5,257 nucleotides of DNA from Candidatus Thorarchaeota archaeon. GTDB taxonomy: Archaea; Asgardarchaeota; Thorarchaeia; Thorarchaeales; Thorarchaeaceae. The DNA lies in contig JAEOUL010000307.1 in the NCBI GenBank assembly GCA_016839345.1, positions 1 to 5,257 on the forward strand. Direction: 5' to 3'. Every line of letters starts with the position of its first letter. Position 1 is the stretch's first letter. A model generated the notes under the pieces. That model was not told the DNA's origin, did not search any database, and was given only the letters and a program-made list of their open reading frames with translations. This document shows, one piece after another, positions 1 through 5,257 of the stretch. The position numbers and the translations under genes were made by a program.

Positions 1-1
1 T

Positions 2-1168
2 CAGGTCGGATATACTGATTCCAGAGGACAGATTGTTTTTGAAGTTGACCCACGTGAAATATCGTCTTCACTCAATGTGACAGTGACGAAGCACAATCAT
101 AAGCCCTATTTGGGAGAGATGCTTGTAGCAAAGAGTCAACTTGCCGAAATATCTGTTTCCCCTGGTTCGGACTTTAGACACAAATATATCAGCGTGTCTG
201 GATTCAGCGTACGGTATGATGTCCATCTCTATATCGATGGTCATGAATATCCAGAGAGCATAAGTTCCGGATCCGAGGTTGAGATAACTGTCCCTGACGG
301 TCCATACGGCTATGTGAATGTCTGGGCTGTACAAGAAGAAGAATCTCTTATCGCAACAACCTGCTGCTTAAGACTGTCATCTGACAAGAATCCAGATCCC
401 TATATCTATTCATATGCAGATACAAGCACGTGGGATATCGTAGGAGAGGATTTGGTCTGGGACAATCCATGTATCACAATATATGATGGGACAACTCCTG
501 TACACAGGGTAACTCAGAACAGTAACTATACTGTCAATGTCACTGTATATAATAGAGGGAGCGGAGATGCTGAACGATGCAAGGTGACATTACGTTATGC
601 ACCCTTTGTTGGAGGTGTCACATGGGATATCTTGGGTACAGAAGAAGTTACGGTGCCTCTCTTTCAATCACGTAATGTTTCCTTTACATGGAAGCCGCGT
701 CTTGCAAACACAGCTTGCCTGAAAGTAGAGCTCGATGTAAACAATGAGAAAGAAGAAGACAAGATCAACAATGAGGGATACGAATGTTGGAGTGTTCTTC
801 CTATATGTAGGAAAAGAGTAAAAGATTTCGATGTAGTGAATCCAACAGAAGAGCCCGAGTATGTATTTATCAATGTGAAACAAGTGGGACACGAAGATGA
901 CATTTGGAGTGCTGCTGTAGAAGATTATACCTCTCAGCCAATAGATGGTGGTGATAGCAATCAAGCTTCAGTGGAGATTAATCCGAGTCACAGGATTGAT
1001 TCAGAAGAATCAAGACTCTTTACTGCAGAGATCTATATCGAAGCTGAATTGATTGGAGGAGTGGTCTTCGAAGGAATATGTGAGCCACCCTTTCCATGGC
1101 CATTTTTCCTTATGCTCTTTCTAATAGTCTTAATGATTGCGTTGGTATTCCATTACTCTAGGAAGTGA
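2..1168 (+). CDS. C-terminal part of a membrane-anchored cell-surface protein with Ig-like and CARDB-like domains (5' partial)
   Basis: The reading frame is open to the left edge, so the true start lies outside the window; a GTG at 77 sits in mid-domain and is not a credible start. The 388 visible residues begin with an Ig-like strand pattern (GYTDSRGQIVFEV, then LNVTVTKHNHKPYLGEM), of the kind I know from domains following the catalytic part of gingipain-like C25 peptidases. A CARDB-like domain follows at about residues 150-265 (NYTVNVTVYNRGSGDAE, then a W-x-x-LG strand and FTWKP), then another beta-rich segment (about 285-355). The end is a Pro-rich stalk (EPPFPWPFF), one membrane helix at about 366-383 and the basic tail HYSRK. 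Sequons NVT, NYT, NVT and NVS suit an exported glycoprotein. The domains are structural; a catalytic domain upstream is inference only. The TGA stop overlaps a GTG (1165-1167) that could in principle start the next frame. Confidence 0.85.
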   Translation, partial: QVGYTDSRGQIVFEVDPREISSSLNVTVTKHNHKPYLGEMLVAKSQLAEISVSPGSDFRHKYISVSGFSVRYDVHLYIDGHEYPESISSGSEVEITVPDGPYGYVNVWAVQEEESLIATTCCLRLSSDKNPDPYIYSYADTSTWDIVGEDLVWDNPCITIYDGTTPVHRVTQNSNYTVNVTVYNRGSGDAERCKVTLRYAPFVGGVTWDILGTEEVTVPLFQSRNVSFTWKPRLANTACLKVELDVNNEKEEDKINNEGYECWSVLPICRKRVKDFDVVNPTEEPEYVFINVKQVGHEDDIWSAAVEDYTSQPIDGGDSNQASVEINPSHRIDSEESRLFTAEIYIEAELIGGVVFEGICEPPFPWPFFLMLFLIVLMIALVFHYSRK

Positions 1169-1211
1169 GTTTCGGCTCATGTCCACTCGAACATAGCAGT
1201 TTGACAGATGA

Positions 1212-1220
1212 ATATTTAAG
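1212..1220 (+). promoter_or_regulatory. Candidate archaeal TATA box for the small membrane protein
   Basis: ATATTTAAG lies in the gap after the surface-protein stop. Its centre is about 57 bases before the TTG at 1273, close to the 54 bases between the much clearer TATA box and the start of the solute-binding protein gene. Transcription would begin near 1240, leaving a leader of about 30 bases that includes the AGGAGGA. The match is AT-rich but not a perfect TATA consensus, so this is inference from position. Confidence 0.4.
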
Positions 1221-1256
1221 GAACCTTACATGCACCCTACAATTAATCGCGCTACT

Positions 1257-1263
1257 AGGAGGA
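1257..1263 (+). promoter_or_regulatory. Strong Shine-Dalgarno site that decides the TTG start
   Basis: AGGAGGA is a near-perfect complement of the archaeal 16S rRNA 3' end and stands nine bases before the TTG at 1273-1275, in frame with the small membrane protein. No comparable site stands before the GTG at 1165, the farthest upstream candidate start of the same frame. This favours the shorter protein. Confidence 0.7.
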
Positions 1264-1272
1264 ATATTAAAA

Positions 1273-1464
1273 TTGACTACAGATGAGAAACTTGACAGAA
1301 TCATCAAAATATTCATACTCCTTATCTTGATGTTCGTTCTGATTTTCTGCCTTCTTCTTCTCATGGACTGGTTACTCGGAGATTTCGGGTGGGACTACAT
1401 TCCAGGAGTCGGAAAGGGGAGCGGAGATCAGGCATTCATCTCTGATTTCTTTGGAATATCTTGA
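1273..1464 (+). CDS. Small single-pass membrane protein, 63 residues, function unknown
   Basis: I do not recognise this protein. With the TTG start it begins MTTDEKLDRIIKIF, a short charged cytosol-like segment, followed by one very hydrophobic helix at about residues 11-35 rich in Leu, Ile and Phe, then a Gly- and Asp-rich tail of about 28 residues with aromatic positions (GDFGWDYIPGVGKGSG). The frame stays open back to a GTG at 1165 that overlaps the previous stop by four bases, which would give 99 residues. The added 36 residues (SFGSCPLEHSSLTDEY and on) look like chance translation, while the AGGAGGA at 1257 and a TATA-like element at 1212 support the TTG. With basic residues before the helix, the N-terminus is probably inside and the tail outside. 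It follows the surface-protein gene on the same strand, so an envelope role is possible but unproven. Confidence 0.6.
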   Translation: MTTDEKLDRIIKIFILLILMFVLIFCLLLLMDWLLGDFGWDYIPGVGKGSGDQAFISDFFGIS

Positions 1465-1473
1465 TCTGCCCTG

Positions 1474-1483
1474 AATCCGGATT
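1474..1483. repeat. Ten-base perfect palindrome in the convergent spacer
   Basis: AATCCGGATT equals its own reverse complement. It lies ten bases after the stop of the small membrane protein and about 90 bases from the stop of the TPR gene, which points toward it. It is too compact for a stable hairpin with a loop and has no T-run behind it, so a terminator is not supported; a protein-binding site or chance are both possible. The remainder of the 106-base spacer shows nothing distinctive. Confidence 0.3.
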
Positions 1484-1570
1484 AATTCATCTACCAATGG
1501 TTGGAACCTCATAACAGAGCTGAAATACCAAATGACAAAATTCGTTGGAAGAGGTTAGTGTTATAATCTT

Positions 1571-3031
1571 CTACAGTTTTAATAGTAGATTCTCCAAGTA
1601 AGGTTGCAGGAAGCTAAGATTGTCATTCTCTATGAGTGAGCGAAGCTGGGAGATGATCTCCCTTAGAAGTGCTTCATCGTCTTTCATTATGGCAAGTCTT
1701 GCTTTCAACAACAATACTTGTCCTTTGATACCAGGTAGATCCTCAGAATTCGCCTTTTCCTCCATGATTGCTAATGAAGGAAATACTCCTTCTCCTGTGT
1801 CACACGAATATACATCACACTTTGCGAGATGATGTAGAAATACAATTTGAGAAGTATATGACCAGTTATACGTCTCATAGATACTCAGTGCTTGTTCGAT
1901 ACTACTTGCCGCGAGTGAAAAATCACCACGTTCAAATTCCAAGACGCCCGTAACAAAATGAAGCCATGCAAGCTGACCTTCGTCTCCCGATTTCAGGACT
2001 GATTCCCTTGTAGTGTCAAGTATGATTTCTGCCTCAGGCAGTTTCTTCAGGAGGATGAGTGACCATATTTGGATGAGTGCACTGCGATTAAGCATGTAAG
2101 GTCTGCCCTTCAATTGTACATCAGCCATGCGAGCCCATTCTAAACCTGATTCTGGCTCACCAATTACATTGTACAAGAGAGAAAGGAAATTAGCTTCATT
2201 TCCATATTCCAAGCCTGCTCTCTCTCGAATAGAAACAGCTTGCAAGTAACGTTTGATTGCACTATCGAAATCGCCTCGTACTGCATCTAACAAACCCAGT
2301 CTTCTGATGATATCAGCAAAGTTCGCGGGAATTCCCAATGATGCGTCAACAAGCTCATATGCTTGTTCCAGTAACTTTCTTGATTCCGTGTTTCTCAAGA
2401 GACCAGCTTTTCGTATTAGAAGGTGTGCAACTCTAAGCTGGTCATCAAACTTTTCAGCTATCTCCAGTCCCTCATCGATACAGCGCATTCGACCCTCTGG
2501 GTCACCATCATGATGAGCTTGTATTGACAGGTAATCACACAATATTGTTTCATAGAAACCGAAGTCAGGATTGCTATCAATGAGTTCATGTATCCTTTCC
2601 ATGTTTGATGAATCGTACATAGTTGTTGGATAGTTTCTCATGTCAGCCTCGAATTTCATGAAGTGCATTTCGAGTGCAATCCAGTCTTCAGGGTCTGTTG
2701 CAATGATAGCATCGGCTATTTCATGAACTTTCTTCACATCTTCATAGGATTCCATAAATGATGAGGATATGAATAAATTCGGCCCAAGAATTTGATGCTC
2801 TCCATATTTCTCTCGAATCATATCAATGAGTGGGTAATCTATTGCCAGGATGGCATGATGTAAAGCAAAATAAACAACCATAATTGGGCTGTCGTTGTTG
2901 AGAACTAGCTCACCCAGTTTCTGCACAAAGTCATAGTAGTCAGCTGCCTCAATCATAATACGCTCTAATACATTCTTTGTCTCTTCATCGATGAATGGGA
3001 AGTACGTCGTTATCGTACCGATTGGATCCAT
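1571..3031 (-). CDS. Cytosolic TPR-type helical-repeat protein, 486 residues
   Basis: This soluble, almost wholly alpha-helical protein has no signal peptide or membrane helix. The N-terminal part (about residues 1-130, beginning MDPIGTITTYFPFIDEETKN) is not an obvious repeat; I recall similar N-termini in TPR proteins of Thorarchaeota, unverified. Repeat-like helix pairs of about 34-40 residues follow. The best are near 238-272 (GLLDAVRGDFDSAIKRYLQA) and 354-388 (VTGVLEFERGDFSLAASSIE), with the G-D-F-x-x-A pattern of the TPR turn and second helix; weaker units lie at about 162-195, 201-231, 279-305, 317-346 and 435-465. Such arrays form a superhelical groove for binding proteins; the partner is unknown and no catalytic motif is seen. 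The ATG start is supported by a GAGGGAG site seven bases upstream. It lies 242 bases downstream of the solute-binding protein gene on the same strand, so co-transcription is uncertain. Confidence 0.85.
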   Translation of the reverse strand: MDPIGTITTYFPFIDEETKNVLERIMIEAADYYDFVQKLGELVLNNDSPIMVVYFALHHAILAIDYPLIDMIREKYGEHQILGPNLFISSSFMESYEDVKKVHEIADAIIATDPEDWIALEMHFMKFEADMRNYPTTMYDSSNMERIHELIDSNPDFGFYETILCDYLSIQAHHDGDPEGRMRCIDEGLEIAEKFDDQLRVAHLLIRKAGLLRNTESRKLLEQAYELVDASLGIPANFADIIRRLGLLDAVRGDFDSAIKRYLQAVSIRERAGLEYGNEANFLSLLYNVIGEPESGLEWARMADVQLKGRPYMLNRSALIQIWSLILLKKLPEAEIILDTTRESVLKSGDEGQLAWLHFVTGVLEFERGDFSLAASSIEQALSIYETYNWSYTSQIVFLHHLAKCDVYSCDTGEGVFPSLAIMEEKANSEDLPGIKGQVLLLKARLAIMKDDEALLREIISQLRSLIENDNLSFLQPYLENLLLKL

Positions 3032-3038
3032 CGTGTTG

Positions 3039-3045
3039 CTCCCTC
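3039..3045 (-). promoter_or_regulatory. Shine-Dalgarno site of the TPR gene
   Basis: Read on the minus strand, GAGGGAG stands seven bases before the ATG at 3031-3029. This confirms the start. No convincing TATA box is seen further up; the AT-rich CGATTATCGATAC around 3068-3080 is the nearest weak candidate and would leave a leader of fewer than 20 bases. Confidence 0.6.
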
Positions 3046-3101
3046 AGTATCTGAATCCCTGGTGTGAAGTATCGATAATCGTATGCATTGGATAGAGAAA
3101 A

Positions 3102-3115
3102 ATCTTGTTCAAGAT
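3102..3115. promoter_or_regulatory. Short dyad upstream of the TPR gene, operator-like or part of a terminator
   Basis: ATCTTG and CAAGAT are perfect inverted halves separated by two bases. On the minus strand the right half runs into TTTTTCTC. The two-base gap is too small for a full hairpin loop, so either only four base pairs form (with a six-base loop) or the dyad is a DNA-binding site for a dimeric regulator. It lies 71-84 bases before the TPR start, a plausible place for a regulator. Function is inference. Confidence 0.25.
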
Positions 3116-3134
3116 AGCGTGCATGTGAACCAAA

Positions 3135-3233
3135 TCAGCTTGATTTCCTTCTGTTCAGAATAGTACCTCCAACAAGAAGGACTGTGATAACACCAATCTC
3201 ATTAAAATGAAAGACTGGATTAGAAAACAACAA
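3135..3233 (-). pseudogene. Possible relic of a membrane-anchored protein's coding end
   Basis: Between the solute-binding protein stop and the TPR start, one minus-strand frame runs for 32 residues between TAG (3236-3234) and TGA (3137-3135). Its end reads NEIGVITVLLVGGTILNRRK followed by SS: a hydrophobic stretch and then a basic cluster, the layout of the C-terminal anchors of the two exported proteins in this window. There is no ATG, and the two leading TTG codons have no Shine-Dalgarno site, so an active gene is unlikely. It may be the remains of another anchored protein, for example a deleted neighbour, or a chance product of AT-rich DNA. The frame differs from that of the solute-binding protein, so it is not simple readthrough. 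Confidence 0.25.
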
Positions 3234-3234
3234 C
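3203..3234 (-). terminator. T-rich region, candidate archaeal terminator of the solute-binding protein gene
   Basis: Forty to seventy bases after the TAA stop, the minus strand carries GTTGTTGTTTTC and then TTTCATTTTA. Archaeal transcripts commonly end at such T-runs without a stem-loop. There is no hairpin to strengthen the call, and the segment overlaps the possible anchor relic; the two readings compete. Confidence 0.3.
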
Positions 3235-3273
3235 TAGATTTGCATTATTTGAAGAGACATTAACACAACGCCA

Positions 3274-5112
3274 TTATCTCTTTCTAATCAAGATAACAAT
3301 GACATATACGGCAATACCAGTCCCGCCAATAGCAACAATTGTAGTAGGGATGGCAAGATCTGGTTCTGGAACCAGAATTATACCAAACCTGGGATGGTCC
3401 CAGAAATCAAGATTTGCTGAAAGGTCTACAAAGTCGTCAACCTCATAATGTGTTAACTTGAACGGGCCAGCTGTAACGTAAGGGTCTGTAGTATTCCAGA
3501 ACACATCGTCCCATAAATTCCATTCTCCGTAGTCTAGGTTCTCGTAGATGTGCTTTGGAATTATGTAATTGTATGCAAAGTGGGAGAAGTGCCAGTAGGA
3601 TTCTGATTCGAACTCAATCACAGCTCTGTAATTTGACGGGGCATATGCTGCTACAAGCTTTGTCAAACACTCTCCAGCAGGATTACCGTAGGCTGCACTC
3701 TCAAAGGCATAGTTTAGTGAATAGACTACATCCTCTGCCGTGAGAGGTGAACCATCAGTCCAATTGGCATTTGTGACAATGTCGATAGTGAATCTAGTAT
3801 GGTCACGCGGGACAGAAGAGTTGTCAGTATGAGTTTCTCTTTTCATGTCTTTAGCGAGATAGGGAACAGGACTAAGGTCAGGTCCCTTTAGGTAGAGGCT
3901 GGGCCAAAGTTGTGCCATAATTTGTGATGCTACATCATTGGCAGCAAGGTAGATGTTGAAAGTATCTGGGGCGCTGCTTACAGCAATTGTTACTGTACCA
4001 CCAGATCCATTAATCCTCCGTATATTTCTCATAGTCCATGGATTTCCTATTCCAAGAAGTGGATCTATAATATGACCTGTGAATGTATCATTTCTAAAGG
4101 CCTGTGTGTAGACGTTTTCATATACAACAACCATTGGGACATTCTCATGTAGAATCCTTTGCATGGCTGCCGCTGCTTCGTAGACTTCTTGATAATCGGC
4201 ACCTTGGAGAAGCTGATTTCGCCAAGAATCATATGTTGCATTTCTGAAGTTACATGGATTTGCAAATGGAACATCAGCTAGTTCGCCCCAGAAAAGGTAA
4301 CCGAGCCAGTCGACATCAGTATTGGGAAAGTTGTAAGCATAGTAGGCCATATCAAAGTCCTCATTGTTGTCTATCCATTCTGTCAGATTATCAAGATGGT
4401 ACCATATCGGACCTACAGTAGCATCGATGTTTAGAGCAGTTAAGGCATCGACCGCTGCTTGAGCTACGTAGGCACCAACCAGTGAAACTAGTGGAGTCAT
4501 ATTTGTGCATTGAATGCTGACATCGAAAGGCGAACCATCAGGTGCTAGTCTATAACCAGTTATTGTGTCAATGTTGAAACCAGCTTCATCTAGAATTTCA
4601 GCTCCGGTTTCAACCTGAGCTGTGTAGTAATGGTATGGTAGTTCCTCTTCTATACACCAACCATTTGCGTAAGGCACCACTGAGTCATGTTCTTGGGATT
4701 CAATTCCAAGAGGTAAAAGGTCTGATGTGACCTGTGTCTTGTTAAAAGCATATGAAAAAGCTCTCCGAAATGCACTGATGTTAAACGGATACTTGTTGCA
4801 GTTGATTGTAATGTGACCATACCCATTCCTAACAGTATTGACGAGAGAAATATCCTCTTCAATCTCAAACATTGGGACGTCGGGAGGAAGGATATAGCTG
4901 CTTAAAATTTCAGTGGAACCAACTTGGAGACTAAGAAGTCTAGAAACATAATCTTCATTGATGTTGTAGATCACCCTATCCACATACGGACCAACTTTGA
5001 GTTCATCCGGTGTTGAGGGAAGTTCCATGGCGAGTGCTGGAGATATAACCATGAATAGAAACACCACTACCAAAATAGTACCGAAAAGTCGTCGTTTACA
5101 GACTTTTCCCAT
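3274..5112 (-). CDS. Extracellular solute-binding protein, family 5 (oligopeptide/dipeptide type), with swapped halves and a C-terminal membrane anchor
   Basis: This protein would capture a peptide or similar solute outside the cell for an ABC importer. A signal peptide (residues 1-28: KRR, a hydrophobic core, ALA before the cut) is followed at 40-364 by what is normally the C-terminal half of SBP_bac_5: PYVDRVIYNINEDYVSRLL, VGSTEIL, NGYGHITINC, FRRAFSYAFNKTQV, then FDMAYYAYNF and VPMVVVYENV. At about 371-576 comes the normal N-terminal half: GGTVTIAVSSAPDTFN, WTDGSPLTAEDVVYSLNYAF, YIIPKHIYEN, TAGPFKLTHYE and SANLDFWDHPR. A Pro-rich linker leads to a helix at about 588-609 and the tail IRKR. 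Nine N-x-S/T sequons suit a glycosylated outer protein. The length (612) is near or slightly above a single family member, so both halves appear once. A GGCGGGTG site seven bases upstream and a strong TATA box support the ATG. No permease or ATPase gene is in the window, and the ligand cannot be told from sequence alone. Confidence 0.9.
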   Translation of the reverse strand: MGKVCKRRLFGTILVVVFLFMVISPALAMELPSTPDELKVGPYVDRVIYNINEDYVSRLLSLQVGSTEILSSYILPPDVPMFEIEEDISLVNTVRNGYGHITINCNKYPFNISAFRRAFSYAFNKTQVTSDLLPLGIESQEHDSVVPYANGWCIEEELPYHYYTAQVETGAEILDEAGFNIDTITGYRLAPDGSPFDVSIQCTNMTPLVSLVGAYVAQAAVDALTALNIDATVGPIWYHLDNLTEWIDNNEDFDMAYYAYNFPNTDVDWLGYLFWGELADVPFANPCNFRNATYDSWRNQLLQGADYQEVYEAAAAMQRILHENVPMVVVYENVYTQAFRNDTFTGHIIDPLLGIGNPWTMRNIRRINGSGGTVTIAVSSAPDTFNIYLAANDVASQIMAQLWPSLYLKGPDLSPVPYLAKDMKRETHTDNSSVPRDHTRFTIDIVTNANWTDGSPLTAEDVVYSLNYAFESAAYGNPAGECLTKLVAAYAPSNYRAVIEFESESYWHFSHFAYNYIIPKHIYENLDYGEWNLWDDVFWNTTDPYVTAGPFKLTHYEVDDFVDLSANLDFWDHPRFGIILVPEPDLAIPTTIVAIGGTGIAVYVIVILIRKR

Positions 5113-5119
5113 CTTCCTA

Positions 5120-5127
5120 CACCCGCC
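5120..5127 (-). promoter_or_regulatory. Shine-Dalgarno site of the solute-binding protein gene
   Basis: The minus strand reads GGCGGGTG seven bases before the ATG at 5112-5110; the GGTG core matches the archaeal consensus GGAGGTG with a poorer left side. It agrees with the start that yields a complete signal peptide. Confidence 0.5.
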
Positions 5128-5161
5128 TGAACAAATGTGGCAATAGATATTGACGTACTTC

Positions 5162-5170
5162 TATATAAAA
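5162..5170 (-). promoter_or_regulatory. Archaeal TATA box of the solute-binding protein gene
   Basis: The minus strand reads TTTTATATA followed by G, an excellent archaeal TATA box. The usual spacing of about 25 bases puts the transcription start near 5140, with a leader of about 28 bases carrying the Shine-Dalgarno site. The bases just upstream are GGG rather than a typical A-rich BRE. Beyond it, up to the window end, no coding frame can be supported on either strand. Confidence 0.75.
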
Positions 5171-5257
5171 CCCAGACCAACTTGAAAAAGAAGTGTGCGC
5201 CAGCAAGATATGGTCCGTTTAAAGTAATGGGGAGTCAGTCACGGAATCCTTATTTCA

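Noticed and set aside
664..964. Two overlapping minus-strand open frames inside the surface-protein gene.
   Set aside because: They are shadows of a well-supported coding frame, with no domain pattern or start signals of their own.
77..1168. GTG at 77 as the true start of the surface-protein gene.
   Set aside because: The same frame is open to base 2 and encodes strands that continue the Ig-like module; there is no signal peptide after the GTG and no Shine-Dalgarno site before it.
1474..1483. Palindrome AATCCGGATT as an intrinsic terminator.
   Set aside because: It has no loop and no T-run after it on either strand.
1620..1953. Plus-strand open frames opposite the 3' end of the TPR gene.
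   Set aside because: They lie entirely opposite a coherent helical-repeat protein, overlap each other in different frames and show low-complexity Ser-rich translation typical of antisense shadows.
3274..5112. The solute-binding protein as two fused fragments created by frameshift or misassembly.
   Set aside because: A single uninterrupted frame carries one signal peptide, both halves once, a smooth junction near residue 365 and one anchor. Misassembly inside one frame with such clean domain borders is unlikely, though only reads or relatives could exclude it.
5227..5257. ATG at 5227 on the plus strand, open to the window edge (MGSQSRNPYF), as the start of a divergent gene.
   Set aside because: Only ten codons are visible, there is no Shine-Dalgarno site before it and no TATA box at a suitable distance, so it cannot be told from chance.

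Overview
The window looks archaeal and most likely comes from an Asgard archaeon of the Thorarchaeota type. Direct signs are a textbook archaeal TATA box (TTTTATATA) about 50 bases before a start codon, exported proteins rich in N-glycosylation sequons with single C-terminal membrane helices and short basic tails, and Shine-Dalgarno sites before three starts. The Thorarchaeota label rests on remembered resemblance of the TPR protein's N-terminus and of the solute-binding protein to proteins of that group; no search was run.

Layout. Bases 1-1168 (+) are the 3' part of a long cell-surface protein gene: Ig-like and CARDB-like beta domains, a Pro-rich stalk and a membrane anchor. The frame is open to the left edge. 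Bases 1273-1464 (+) encode a 63-residue single-helix membrane protein, probably starting at TTG behind a perfect AGGAGGA. A 106-base spacer separates it from the convergent TPR gene (3031-1571, minus), which encodes a soluble helical-repeat protein. A 242-base gap follows, holding T-rich termination-like sequence, a small dyad and a possible relic of a membrane-anchor coding end. Then comes a family 5 (oligopeptide/dipeptide type) ABC solute-binding protein gene (5112-3274, minus), with its TATA box at 5170-5162. The last 87 bases are non-coding as far as can be seen.

The most remarkable item is the solute-binding protein. Read against the usual SBP_bac_5 order, its halves are swapped: the part that normally forms the C-terminal half comes first, directly after the signal peptide, and the part that normally begins the mature protein (GGTVTIAVSSAPDTFN) starts near residue 371. 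The seam falls at one clean point, so this looks like a natural circular permutation, or one unit cut out of a tandem duplication, with the new C-terminus carrying a membrane helix. No permease or ATPase gene is in view, so transport partners would lie elsewhere. The two minus-strand genes may be neighbours without being one operon, given the 242-base gap. The plus-strand pair concerns the cell envelope. No mobile element, CRISPR array, tRNA or rRNA was seen.
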